A stretch of 64,000 nt of DNA from Trinickia diaoshuihuensis (GTDB taxonomy: Bacteria; Pseudomonadota; Gammaproteobacteria; Burkholderiales; Burkholderiaceae). How positions within the stretch are numbered: the first letter of the stretch is position 1; every line of letters begins with the position of its first letter. Position numbers and translations under genes: made by a program. The stretch is taken from contig NZ_QUBS01000087.1 of NCBI RefSeq assembly GCF_003390925.1, positions 248,001-312,000 of the forward strand. The letters run 5' to 3'. This document shows, piece by piece, positions 35,337 to 43,953 of this stretch. The notes beneath the pieces are model-generated. The model was given only the letters and a program-made list of their open reading frames with translations. It was not told the origin of the DNA and did no database searches.

Positions 35337-36638
35337 GTGGAACGGTTTGATGTCATTGTTGTCGGCGCCAGTGTTTCCGGCGCGCCGACAGCCATGCTGC
35401 TCGCGCGGCGTGGCTATAAGGTTCTGCTGATAGATCGCAAGCATTTTCCGCGCGATACGCTGTCGACCCATTTCATTTGGCCACGAGGGGTGTCCTATCT
35501 CAAACGCTGGGGTATAGCCGATTCAATTCTATCTGAGACACCGCATTTCACGCGAATGGAAGTTTCAGTCGAGGGAATCAGCATCGTCGGCTCGATCCCC
35601 CTCCCCGCTATCGAGCAAAGATTTCTTGAGCTGCATGGCGACAGCGTTGGTGCGACCAACACGTATTGTGGCCCACGGCGGTTGCTATTGGACCATATCC
35701 TGGTTAAAGCGGCTGCGACCGCTGGGGCCGACATCCGCGAGGGCGTGACATTCACGCGACCGATCACCGAAAATTCCAAAATTATCGGCATTCAAGCGGT
35801 GACTGAGCAAGGCGCACAGCTACAAGCTACCGCGCCCGTCGTGATCGGCGCCGACGGTCGGTTTTCGCAGTTTGCTAAAGCGGTACGCGCCGAAACGATA
35901 GATTACCGCGAGACTTCGACATTCGCCTACTTTGGGTATTTTTCCGGTATCGACAAACAGGGGCTGACAATCCGTAATCGCGGCCGCCTAGGAACGGCGA
36001 TTTTCCCGACGTCGGACGGAACGCATATGGTTCTCGCATACGGTCCCAGCGCATGGTGGGACCACTTCCGGCGCGATCCGGAAGCGAGCTTCTTGAGGAC
36101 ATACGATTTTTGCGACGCTGATTCCGCTGAAAGAATCCGCACCAGCAAACGTGAAGAACCGTTTAAGGCATGTGGATCCATGCCGGCGTTTCAGCGCGCG
36201 AATATCGGTGATAGCTGGGCATTGATCGGCGACGCGGGAAGCTTCAAGGATCAGGTAACGGCGATGGGCATCACCCATGCGTTCCGAGACGCTGAATTAA
36301 TCAGTTTTCATATCGATAGGGCACTGCGCGGGGAGATTCCCCTCGGCGAAGCGCTGCGCACTTATCGAACCGTTCGCTCTGGAGATTATGAGGCGTATTT
36401 CAATTTCGTATGTCGAGTCGCCGAATTAAATGTTCGTCCTCGGGAAGAACTGGCCGCCATACTGGATGTAAGTCGGAACCAGCAAAGGGCGGACGAATTT
36501 CTAGCGCAGTTCGGCGATACGCTCCATATACCCATGCCTGCGATTTCCCCGCATCTCTCGGAACATCCGACAGTCGCGACGGCAGGCTGCACCAAAGACG
36601 CTGTCCCTGGCTACGATTGCCCACCGTATAGCAACTGA
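35337..36638 (+). CDS. FAD-dependent oxidoreductase (flavoprotein monooxygenase / GGR-like)
   Basis: A 433-residue flavoprotein of the para-hydroxybenzoate hydroxylase fold. The N-terminal Rossmann motif is VIVVGASVSGAPTAMLLARRG (residues 6-26), with Asp33-Arg34 (LLIDRKHF) binding the ribose. The second FAD motif is SWALIGDAGSFKDQVTAMG around residue 298. DTLSTHFIWPRG is typical of geranylgeranyl-reductase-like and tetracycline-type members. The GTG start has GGAGG eight to ten bases upstream and lies 20 bases after the synthase stop. It could hydroxylate, epoxidise or reduce the cluster product. Confidence 0.87.
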   Translation: MERFDVIVVGASVSGAPTAMLLARRGYKVLLIDRKHFPRDTLSTHFIWPRGVSYLKRWGIADSILSETPHFTRMEVSVEGISIVGSIPLPAIEQRFLELHGDSVGATNTYCGPRRLLLDHILVKAAATAGADIREGVTFTRPITENSKIIGIQAVTEQGAQLQATAPVVIGADGRFSQFAKAVRAETIDYRETSTFAYFGYFSGIDKQGLTIRNRGRLGTAIFPTSDGTHMVLAYGPSAWWDHFRRDPEASFLRTYDFCDADSAERIRTSKREEPFKACGSMPAFQRANIGDSWALIGDAGSFKDQVTAMGITHAFRDAELISFHIDRALRGEIPLGEALRTYRTVRSGDYEAYFNFVCRVAELNVRPREELAAILDVSRNQQRADEFLAQFGDTLHIPMPAISPHLSEHPTVATAGCTKDAVPGYDCPPYSN

Positions 36639-36719
36639 CACCTCGGCTCCATCCGAGGCCCCGTCGCGCTGCTCTAACCGGATATCCCTTCAGCCGTTCC
36701 TGCATTGAGTGAGCAAAAT

Positions 36720-37139
36720 ATGAATACGTTGGACACGATCAAGATTGCTTATCATCACCTTGCCGAGGGCACCATTTCGGAGCTGCTCGCGCTGTTTGAC
36801 CCTGCGATTACCTGGAACGAAGCGGAAAGCAGCCCGTACTCGAATGGACAGCAATGGCATGGCGCGGCATCCATCAAGCAGAACTTGCTGGACCGAATTT
36901 CGGTCGACTGGCAAACATTTTCAATTCGGCCTCTGCGGTTCTACGCATCCAACGAAACAATCGTGGCCGAAGTTAGATATATCGGGATCCATCGACGAAC
37001 CGGTCGGCGAATCGATGCTCAAGCCTGCCACATATGGGGAGTTCATGGCGGTAGGATAGTCAGCTTCCAGCAATACGCGGATACGTGGACGCTGCGGACC
37101 GTCACGGACGCCTCCGCCGACAGGGACGAACAGCGTTAG
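36720..37139 (+). CDS. SnoaL-like / NTF2-fold protein
   Basis: A 139-residue cone-shaped NTF2-fold protein: IKIAYHHLAEGTISELLALFDPAITWNEAESSPYS, then WHGAASIKQNLLDRI, and a last beta-hairpin RIVSFQQYADTWTLRTVTD. SnoaL relatives act as polyketide cyclases, epoxide hydrolases or isomerases, usually on natural-product intermediates; others have no activity. The ATG at 36720 is preferred to a TTG five codons upstream. It follows the flavoprotein gene by 81 bases and may act on that enzyme's product. Confidence 0.82.
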   Translation: MNTLDTIKIAYHHLAEGTISELLALFDPAITWNEAESSPYSNGQQWHGAASIKQNLLDRISVDWQTFSIRPLRFYASNETIVAEVRYIGIHRRTGRRIDAQACHIWGVHGGRIVSFQQYADTWTLRTVTDASADRDEQR

Positions 37140-37264
37140 ATCCCATCCGCAACCGAGTTCGTCCCCTGACCGCACTCAACGAAACCGCAAGATGCGGTTA
37201 GCCCGCGTGAGCCGCGTTGGACACCATACGCCTGACTCCACTCTCGAAGCAGGCCTCCAACGCA

Positions 37265-38524
37265 ATGCCAGTCCAAACCGCAACTCCCCCATCCGCCGCA
37301 TCGCTGCCTGCGGCCTTTCATCGCCTCGCTTGGTCGAATCTCGCAGCCCAATGCGCAGAGCAAATCGGCCTCGCCGCAACACCGATCGTCGCTGTGTTCT
37401 CGCTTGGAGCCGGAGCCGGTCAAACGGGTTGGCTGCAAACGGCCCAGACCATGCCGTTCCTTGTTCTGTCGGTTGTGCTAGGCGTTTGGGCCGATCAAAC
37501 TTCACGCCAAAAGCTGATGGCGCGCGCCGAAGCCGTGCGCTGCGCCGCCCTCCTCGCTGTTCTCGCGTCGCTCGTCACCGGCAGCTTGTCGTTACCGGTG
37601 CTGGCCATTTGCGGATTCATAGGCGCATGCGGCACGGTCGCCTACAACGTCGCTGCGCCATCGCTCGTCACCGCCTTGGTCGCACGCAGCGCATGGGCCA
37701 CAGCGAACGGGCGAATCGAGCTTGCTCGTAGCGTCGCATATTCCGCCGGCCCGGCGATGGGTGGCCTGCTGGTCGGCGTAACCGGCGCTCCCGCCGCCTT
37801 CCTCGCTGCCGCGGGCCTTTCCGCCATGGCGGTCCTGCTACTCACAAAGATCAAAGAACCCGTCCGCCCGCCCACGCCAAGCCGACGATTCCTACCGGAA
37901 TTGCGCGACGGCGCAACATTCGTGGCGGGCAACGCTCTCTTGCGAGCCGTCGTCTCTACCGCGGTTTTCTTTAATATCGGCTTCTTCGTTATCCAAGCGG
38001 TGTATGTTCCGTACGCCAGATCGCACCTCGGTCTCTCGGCGGCGGAAGTCGGCGCAACGCTAGCCGCCTATGGTGTAGGCATGATCGTCGGCGCGTTATG
38101 CGCTCCGAAAATAGCGACGTTACTGCCGTTCGGCAGAATGCTGATCGTGGGGCCGTTATGCGGCCTCGCAGCATCGCTGACCTTATGCGTCACGCTTTTC
38201 GTCCCTTCGCCATGGATCGCGGCAGCCGCTTATTTCGAACTCGGCTTCGGACCGATACTTTGGGTGATCAGCTCCACTACGCTTAGGCAGGCAATCACGC
38301 CCCAGTCCATGCTGGGCCGCGTTTCGGCGTTGATTAGTACCGCGACCTACGGCTCGCGTCCGGTCGGCGCTTTGATCGGCGCGACGTTGGGAGGCGCGGC
38401 GGGCGCGCGGCCATGTCTTGTCGTGGCGGTCGCCGCATTCGCAATTCAGGCGTTCGTCATCCTTCGCTCGTCAGCCGCGCAACTCGACGATCTACCCGAC
38501 AGGGCACTAACGACTGACAAATAA
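37265..38524 (+). CDS. MFS transporter (probable exporter)
   Basis: A 419-residue major facilitator with about 11-12 hydrophobic helices, including the loop motif GVWADQTSRQKLMARAE between helices 2 and 3 (motif A-like) and a two-half layout split near residue 205. It resembles drug-efflux MFS proteins (MFS_3/EntS-like group), so export is likelier than uptake. A TTG at 37217 would add 16 residues. As last gene of the island set, 125 bases after the SnoaL-like gene, it would pump out the product or give self-protection. Confidence 0.87.
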   Translation: MPVQTATPPSAASLPAAFHRLAWSNLAAQCAEQIGLAATPIVAVFSLGAGAGQTGWLQTAQTMPFLVLSVVLGVWADQTSRQKLMARAEAVRCAALLAVLASLVTGSLSLPVLAICGFIGACGTVAYNVAAPSLVTALVARSAWATANGRIELARSVAYSAGPAMGGLLVGVTGAPAAFLAAAGLSAMAVLLLTKIKEPVRPPTPSRRFLPELRDGATFVAGNALLRAVVSTAVFFNIGFFVIQAVYVPYARSHLGLSAAEVGATLAAYGVGMIVGALCAPKIATLLPFGRMLIVGPLCGLAASLTLCVTLFVPSPWIAAAAYFELGFGPILWVISSTTLRQAITPQSMLGRVSALISTATYGSRPVGALIGATLGGAAGARPCLVVAVAAFAIQAFVILRSSAAQLDDLPDRALTTDK

Positions 38525-38535
38525 TGGACCGCGGC

Positions 38536-38570
38536 CCAGGAATTGGCACCTACGACGACCCGATTCCTGG
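38536..38570. terminator. hairpin between the MFS gene and convergent toxin gene
   Basis: Perfect 8-bp repeat CCAGGAAT / ATTCCTGG with a 19-base loop, placed between two convergent stop codons. No clear T-run. It could end transcripts from both sides. Confidence 0.4.
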
Positions 38571-38574
38571 ATCG

Positions 38575-38997
38575 TCAACTCGCAGTCTCCCACGGGTTGA
38601 TGACACTGAGCCCGCCCGCTTCGTAGGGTGACGTATCTCGGGATGCCACTATGAGTCCCCGACAGGCAGCAATAGCAGCGATATCGCCGTCCGGTGTGGG
38701 AAAACCTCGGCCGCAGCTTCTTGCGGTTGAAGCAAGCTCGGCATAATGCCCTGCTGCATCGACGTCGAACGGCAATACGCGTCCCTCAAAAAGCTCAAGC
38801 AACCCATCGAGTGCGCCAGTCAAGAGGTTTTTACGCTTGCCGCTCGGCAGTGCGGCGATACTAAACAGCAACTCGGCCAATGTGACGCTCGACAAACACA
38901 ACCTTTCAGCCGCTTGCTCATTAAGCCATGCGAGAACAGTCGAGTCCGGTTGCGGCTTCATGGCTTCCGAAACCACGTTGGTGTCCAGGACGATCAT
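38575..38997 (-). CDS. type II toxin, PIN-domain RNase (VapC/FitB-like)
   Basis: A 140-residue PIN-domain protein. The acidic metal-binding residues are all present: D5 in MIVLDTNVVSE, E42 in TLAELLF, D103/D105 in FPTPDGDIAA and D121 in VASRDTSPYEAGG. The ending SVINPW is typical of FitB/StbB toxins. Such toxins cut tRNA or other RNA when freed from antitoxin. Its start overlaps the antitoxin gene by four bases, the usual coupled arrangement. Completeness of the active site argues for a working toxin. Confidence 0.92.
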   Translation of the reverse strand: MIVLDTNVVSEAMKPQPDSTVLAWLNEQAAERLCLSSVTLAELLFSIAALPSGKRKNLLTGALDGLLELFEGRVLPFDVDAAGHYAELASTARSCGRGFPTPDGDIAAIAACRGLIVASRDTSPYEAGGLSVINPWETAS

Positions 38998-39248
38998 TCG
39001 AACCTCATCGGTTCCGCCGGCTTCTTTTCTCGCGTTTGATCCATGGCCGCGACATCCTCATTTGTCAGCCCCACTTTACGTCCTAGAGCCGCCAGAGCGT
39101 CGCCCAAGCGAACACGTTTTTCGGGTTTGACGGCACTCGCGAGAATCTCCCGGATCTCCGCCTCGGTACTTTGTCCATGCTGAGCAGTCGGAAGCCTAAG
39201 GGCGCGATGTACCTCGTCAGGCACGTTGCGTACAGTTAGAACGGCCAC
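38994..39248 (-). CDS. type II antitoxin, ribbon-helix-helix (FitA/StbC-like)
   Basis: An 84-residue antitoxin beginning VAVLTVRNVPDEVHRALR, an Arc/MetJ-type ribbon-helix-helix that binds its own promoter, followed by HGQSTEAEIREILASAV and a toxin-binding tail ending PAEPMRFE. The GTG start has GGAGA seven bases upstream; the frame extends to 39407 but without other support. It neutralises the downstream PIN toxin and represses the pair. The pair borders the island and may stabilise it. Confidence 0.92.
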   Translation of the reverse strand: MAVLTVRNVPDEVHRALRLPTAQHGQSTEAEIREILASAVKPEKRVRLGDALAALGRKVGLTNEDVAAMDQTREKKPAEPMRFE

Positions 39249-39405
39249 AATCAATTCTCCAGCTATGCTAGCAATGAAGTCAGTTCTATCTATCATAGTG
39301 AAGTCAACGCTGCGACTCCCATCACATGCACGGGGTTTGCTCAGTTGTGCATGCAGGCAGCGCCGCTGCCGTTCCTCGCGAAAACATATCGAAAGGAGTC
39401 GCACC

Positions 39406-39600
39406 ATGGCAAATAAGCAAGCGCCGAATCAACCTGGCACCTCAACCGGGCAACCCGGCTCGGAGCAAGACGAAACGGGCGGCACGTTCAAGACCGACGT
39501 CTCCGAAACCGACGATGAAGGCACGACCGTCCGCGAAGCAGAAGTGCGCGAGGACGATCTAACCGAAGTCGATCGTTCGAAGGAACAAGGGCACGGTTGA
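39406..39600 (+). CDS. small acidic hydrophilic protein, 64 residues
   Basis: A highly polar, probably disordered protein rich in Gly, Gln, Asp, Glu and Thr (MANKQAPNQPGTSTGQPGSE...VREDDLTEVDRSKEQGHG). GAAAGGAG lies at 39391-39398, well placed for the ATG, which supports translation. No domain is recognised. Proteins of this composition in Burkholderia are often stress-related, but that is only a guess. Confidence 0.6.
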   Translation: MANKQAPNQPGTSTGQPGSEQDETGGTFKTDVSETDDEGTTVREAEVREDDLTEVDRSKEQGHG

Positions 39601-39629
39601 CCGGCAGAACGCCTGAAAGGCTGGCGCTG

Positions 39630-40106
39630 CTACAACAGCGCCGGCTTTGCAACCATGAGAAAGTACACGATCACCATCGCCACAAACGCCGGGTACCCTA
39701 GCCACTCCCATACCCGCGCATAGTTCCAATACAGCGGCGGCAGCGCCAAATCGCCTTGCGCCGCGCAGCGGCTAGCGATGCGCGTCATTCGGACCTGGAT
39801 CCATACGACCGGCAACCAGCACACACCCGCAATCACGTAGAGCGCCAGGGAGGCGACGACCCACGGCGTATTCAACGACCAACCCGCGGCATGTACAAGC
39901 CAAAACCCCGACAGCGGCTGAAAGATAACGGCCGGCGTCGTGAACCACCAATCGGCGCGCACAACCAATCGGGACACCGCGGCGATCGACTGAACCGACC
40001 CCGTACGGTTGATGAAAAACAAATAAAAAGCGCTGCCGAACCCGGTACCGACAAGAAGTACGGATGAAAGGATGTGCAATGTCTTGACGAGCAAATACGC
40101 GTTCAT
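39630..40106 (-). CDS. DUF2269 family membrane protein
   Basis: A 158-residue protein with four hydrophobic helices, starting MNAYLLVKTLHILSSVLLVG, with the family's conserved His in helix 1, and containing VVRADWWFTTPAVIFQPLSG and a closing VAMVIVYFLMVAKPALL. DUF2269 proteins are inner-membrane proteins of unknown role. Its ATG overlaps the stop of the upstream SDR/DoxX gene by four bases, so the two are translated together and probably work together. Confidence 0.9.
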   Translation of the reverse strand: MNAYLLVKTLHILSSVLLVGTGFGSAFYLFFINRTGSVQSIAAVSRLVVRADWWFTTPAVIFQPLSGFWLVHAAGWSLNTPWVVASLALYVIAGVCWLPVVWIQVRMTRIASRCAAQGDLALPPLYWNYARVWEWLGYPAFVAMVIVYFLMVAKPALL

Positions 40107-41368
40107 GCGCGCGTCTCCTCACTGAAGAGAACAAACAGAATCGCGAGGATCGGCACATTCTTGAGAATGGGCGCGAACGGCTCGATCAGGAACTCGGGCA
40201 TGACGGCCGCGATCAGCACGGTGTATCCGATGATCAGCACCGCCTGTGAGAGCCATAACGCCCGTCCCGGCTTCACCAAGGTCGCGATGCCGAAGGCCAG
40301 ATCGAGCGCACACGCGCCATACAACGCGATGTCGGCGGTAAGGCCGTGCAGGCCGAATCGCCCTAAGCGTTCGAGGCTGTCCGCCTTCGGGTAGGCGACC
40401 GCGCTCACGAATGCGGTGCCGATCCATACGATCGCGAGTGAAATACGGAGCAATAGCGAGTGCCAGGTCGCCAACGCCTCCATGCGCAGACTTCTCGATT
40501 CGTTTGCACCGATGAACGTCTCGATGCCGCGCGGCGCTCGGCCTAGTGCCGTTGAGAACGGCCCGGGCTCGGCGGTGTTACCACGCTGAAGCATGCGCCA
40601 CGTATCCGGTGTGAGCGGGGCGCCCGGCACCTTGGCGTACACGGCCGCGCTCACCCGCATCAGCGCCGACGGGATCGGAATCGGGCAGGCCGCCGGTAGG
40701 CCCATCGACGTGCGATAGGTACCCAACATTTGGCGATAGGTGATCTCCGTCGCGCCCACCGCGTCGATACACGAACGCGACGCTTCGCCATGGCGAGTCA
40801 ACAAGCGCGAGACGAGATCGCAAAGATCGTCGATATGGACGGGTCTCAATATCTGCTCGCCGCCGGCAGGCAGAAAGTGGATCGGCACGCTCGCTAAAAC
40901 GCGAAACAAGCGAGCCGATGCCCCCGCCGCGCCATAAACCAGCGCCGGACGAATGACGTGCGCCGCGCCGTCTCCGTGATTCGACAATAAGAACTCGTCC
41001 GCCTTGCACTTGCTTGCGAAGTACGGTGTCTCGCGCGTGTGCGCGCCCAGGGCCGAGATTTGAACGATATGCCGTACCCCTTGCACGCGGCAGGCCTCGA
41101 ATAGCGCGATCGGTGCTTCGGCATGCATGCGCGAGAAGGTCTGCGCTCCCCGCTCGACGATGATGCCCACGGCATTGATCACCGCATCGACATCCCGCAC
41201 TTTATCGACCCAGTCGTTTGCCGACAGATGGGTCACATAGTCGATTGCAATGTCTCCGGAGCGCCGCGGCCGCCGCACGCCGTGAACGACCTCATGTCCG
41301 TCTTGCACCAACCGGCTCGCAATCGCACGACCGATAAATCCGCTTGCCCCGCATATCAATACCTTCAT
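40103..41368 (-). CDS. NAD(P)-binding SDR protein fused to a DoxX-like membrane domain
   Basis: A 421-residue two-part protein. Residues 1-290 form an atypical/extended SDR of the complex I NDUFA9/YbjT-like type: MKVLICGASGFIGRAIASRL, then VINAVGII and YFASKCKADEFLL. Residues 300-421 hold four membrane helices of the DoxX-like type (SLLLRISLAIVWIGTAFVSAV...GLTADIALYGACALDLAFG). AGGAG precedes the ATG, which is preferred to an in-frame upstream start at 41416. The role may be envelope redox or lipid metabolism. It is followed by the coupled DUF2269 gene. Confidence 0.88.
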   Translation of the reverse strand: MKVLICGASGFIGRAIASRLVQDGHEVVHGVRRPRRSGDIAIDYVTHLSANDWVDKVRDVDAVINAVGIIVERGAQTFSRMHAEAPIALFEACRVQGVRHIVQISALGAHTRETPYFASKCKADEFLLSNHGDGAAHVIRPALVYGAAGASARLFRVLASVPIHFLPAGGEQILRPVHIDDLCDLVSRLLTRHGEASRSCIDAVGATEITYRQMLGTYRTSMGLPAACPIPIPSALMRVSAAVYAKVPGAPLTPDTWRMLQRGNTAEPGPFSTALGRAPRGIETFIGANESRSLRMEALATWHSLLLRISLAIVWIGTAFVSAVAYPKADSLERLGRFGLHGLTADIALYGACALDLAFGIATLVKPGRALWLSQAVLIIGYTVLIAAVMPEFLIEPFAPILKNVPILAILFVLFSEETRA

Positions 41369-41437
41369 GACGCGCTCCTGACGAGGTGCGCATCCGACGG
41401 ATCCCCGCCGTAGCATGCCTCTTCGCCCGAAATTGCC

Positions 41438-42514
41438 CTACCCTCGCCGAGGAAGCGCCCGAACGCGTCCATCGCTAGCGCTGCCGCGTTCCAGCAGCCC
41501 CTCGTAGACGTCGACGTACTCGCGCGCCATCCGCATACTCGTAAAGCGCGTCTCGAACACGGTCCGGCATCGGCGTCGATCGATAGCGTCCAGACGCCCG
41601 ATGGCATCGACCGCGTCCTCCTCGCTATCGACGATATATCCCGTCACGCCGTGTTGGAGCACTTCAGGCACGGCACCGCAGCGGAAGGCAACCGTCGGCG
41701 TGCCGCAAGCCATCGCTTCGATCATGACCATGCCGAACGGCTCAGGCCATTGGATTGGAAAAATCAACGCGCGCGCCCTCGAGAGCAATTCGACGCGCGC
41801 TTGTCCGCCCACCTCGCCCAAGTAGTCGACCGTATCGCGGTTCGCGTCGATCAACGGCGCGATGCGCTCTTCGAAGTACCGTTGTTCGCCCGGATGCACC
41901 TTCGCCGCCATCTTCAACCGCAGCCCCGCACGGCGAGCGATTTCGATCGCAAGATCCGGCCGCTTTTCGGGCATCATCCGGCCCAGAAACAATAAGTAAT
42001 CCTCAGCATCTTCTCGAAGCGCGAAAGCGTTTTCCGGCAATCCGTGCTGGATCGTCGCCTGCCAGTTCGCCCATGGAATCGGCTGTCGCTGGCAGTCCGA
42101 TATGGATACGAGCGGCGCCTCCGAGAATTCCCGCAAGAGTGGTCCATGGTCGGCCGGCAACAAGCGTCCGTGCATGGTGGTGACGTACGCGCAAGGCAAG
42201 CGTCGCGCCGAGGGGAAATAAAGCGGGTCGGTGTGAAAATGCACGACGTCGAAACGCCCTGCCCGTTGCACGACGGCCTCGATTTCGCGCACATGATGCG
42301 TCAGGGTGTCCCACACGCCCGAGTCGCGCCATAGGCCCCGCTCGCAGATGGGGATGAGTTCACCCGACGTCGTCGAATCGGCGGTGGCGAACAGCGTGAC
42401 GTGATGACCGAGTGCGACCAGCGCCTCGGTCAAGTAATGCACCACGCGTTCCGTGGCCCCGTATCCATAAGGCGGAACGGATTCGTACAACGGCGCGACT
42501 TGGGCAATGCGCAT
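41438..42514 (-). CDS. GT4 family glycosyltransferase (paralogue)
   Basis: A 358-residue GT-B enzyme closely resembling the protein at 12879-13955 and of identical length: MRIAQVAPLYESVPPYGYGATERVVHYLTEALVALGHH, then GRMMPEKRPDLAIEIA and PEPFGMVMIEAMACGTPTVAF with the E-x7-E element. The acceptor is unknown. It is divergent from the HpaR-type regulator. The two copies differ mainly in the central acceptor-facing half, so they may have different acceptors. Confidence 0.87.
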   Translation of the reverse strand: MRIAQVAPLYESVPPYGYGATERVVHYLTEALVALGHHVTLFATADSTTSGELIPICERGLWRDSGVWDTLTHHVREIEAVVQRAGRFDVVHFHTDPLYFPSARRLPCAYVTTMHGRLLPADHGPLLREFSEAPLVSISDCQRQPIPWANWQATIQHGLPENAFALREDAEDYLLFLGRMMPEKRPDLAIEIARRAGLRLKMAAKVHPGEQRYFEERIAPLIDANRDTVDYLGEVGGQARVELLSRARALIFPIQWPEPFGMVMIEAMACGTPTVAFRCGAVPEVLQHGVTGYIVDSEEDAVDAIGRLDAIDRRRCRTVFETRFTSMRMAREYVDVYEGLLERGSASDGRVRALPRRG

Positions 42515-42680
42515 CGATAGGCCTCCGCATCGAACGAATGGGCCGCGCTCGAACCGTTATCGGCGCGGCGTCAGCGCTTGATGCACGGCCCGTGCCCGGA
42601 CGCGCGCGCGAACTCGCGCGGGGACCTGCGCGTGCGGCTCGCTGTTAATATGCCCACACGCCACTCCCTTCTTCGCCACC

Positions 42681-43172
42681 ATGACGCGTACGTTCGAACA
42701 CCGGAACCTGGCCATGCTGTTGCTGCAGGCGCGCGAGGCGCTCATGGGCGTTTTTCGGCCGATCCTGAAGGATTTTTCATTAACCGAGCAGCAATGGCGG
42801 ATTCTGCGTACCCTCGACGAGGCGCCGAACAACGAACTCGAAGCGGGTCAGATCGCCAAGTCGTCATGCATTCTGAGCCCTAGCCTTACCGGCGTGCTCG
42901 ATCGAATGGAGCGCGATGGGCTCGTCTTTCGTGAGCGCCCGCCTGAAGACCAGCGTAAATGGATCGTTCGCTTGACTACGAAAAGCCGGGCGATGATCGC
43001 GCAAATCCGGCCACGGGTCGATGCGCAGTACGCGCTGCTCGAAGCCCGCTTGGGGCAGCCTATGCTCGAGGACATGTACCGCCGTCTCGACACGCTGATC
43101 GAAGCGGTGCCGGCCGGTCAGGAAACCGGCGATGCGCTTGCGCCCTCTTTGCTCAAGGAGTCGGGCTCGTGA
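42681..43172 (+). CDS. MarR family regulator, HpaR type
   Basis: A 163-residue winged-helix regulator closely fitting HpaR, the repressor of homoprotocatechuate degradation: RTFEHRNLAMLLLQAREALMGVFRPIL, then LTEQQWRILRTLDEAPNNELEAGQIA and the wing DRMERDGLVFRERPPEDQRKWIVRLT. No hpa catabolic genes are beside it, so its target is probably elsewhere or it controls the coupled kinase gene. Its stop overlaps that gene's GTG start. Confidence 0.88.
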   Translation: MTRTFEHRNLAMLLLQAREALMGVFRPILKDFSLTEQQWRILRTLDEAPNNELEAGQIAKSSCILSPSLTGVLDRMERDGLVFRERPPEDQRKWIVRLTTKSRAMIAQIRPRVDAQYALLEARLGQPMLEDMYRRLDTLIEAVPAGQETGDALAPSLLKESGS

Positions 43173-43762
43173 CACACCTTGTTTTTATTTGCGGCCACGC
43201 CGGCACGGGGAAAACGACGATCGCCAAACGCCTGGTCGGCCCGCTGATGCGCGAGACGGGCGAAGCTTTCTGTCTACTGGACAAGGACACGCTCTATGGG
43301 CGCTACAGCGCGGCGGCGATGGGCGCTTTGACGGGCGATCCGAACGACCGCGATAGCCCTCTGTATCTCCAACATCTGCGCGAACCGGAGTACCAAGGCC
43401 TGCTCGATACCGCACGCGAAAACTTGGAGTTGGGCGTCGGCGTTATCGTGATCGGACCGCTCTCGCGCGAGGTGCGCGAGCGCAAACTTTTCGATCGTGC
43501 CTGGCTCGGGATCGGCGCCGACGTCCACATTCGAATCGTCTGGGTCTATACATCGGAGGAAACGGCGCACGCCCGCATTGTCGCCCGTCACAATCCGAAC
43601 GATGCCTACAAGCTTGCTCATTGGGACGAGTACCGGCAACGCCGCTTCGTGCCGAGCGGATCCTCGCGCGAGGGGCTCATCATGTTCGACAACACCGCGC
43701 CGACGGCGGCCGAATTCGATGTGCTATTGCGCAATATATTGAAACCGGCCGCAAGCGGTTGA
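43169..43762 (+). CDS. AAA/P-loop kinase-like protein
   Basis: A 197-residue small P-loop protein. Walker A is FICGHAGTGKTTIAKRL at residues 6-22; a switch region VIVIGPLSREVRERKLF and a lid ETAHARIVARHNPNDAYKL follow, as in shikimate/gluconate-type kinases and zeta-toxin-like ATPases. The start is GTG, overlapping the regulator's TGA (GTGA), so expression is coupled. The phosphate acceptor is not known. Convergent with the saccharopine dehydrogenase-like gene downstream. Confidence 0.82.
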   Translation: MTHLVFICGHAGTGKTTIAKRLVGPLMRETGEAFCLLDKDTLYGRYSAAAMGALTGDPNDRDSPLYLQHLREPEYQGLLDTARENLELGVGVIVIGPLSREVRERKLFDRAWLGIGADVHIRIVWVYTSEETAHARIVARHNPNDAYKLAHWDEYRQRRFVPSGSSREGLIMFDNTAPTAAEFDVLLRNILKPAASG

Positions 43763-43953
43763 ATCGCGGTGCGGGAGGTTCGCCACGCATGCACCCGCGC
43801 ATGCGTGGCTGCCCTCTTCTTCGAGCGGCGTTCTCGAGGCCCAGCTCAGTGCCGCTTCATCAATGCGGCGCGCCCCACGGCGCCGCCGCTCTCCCAGGCC
43901 GCCCTCGGCCCGGCGTTGCGCCGGCCGGGCGATCGTCCCCCTGCCCGCCTGCC
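43763..43953. other. intergenic region between convergent genes
   Basis: About 190 bases with no gene. CCGGCG-TTG-CGCCGG near 43911-43925 is a compact GC hairpin that may help end transcripts from either side. Confidence 0.35.
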
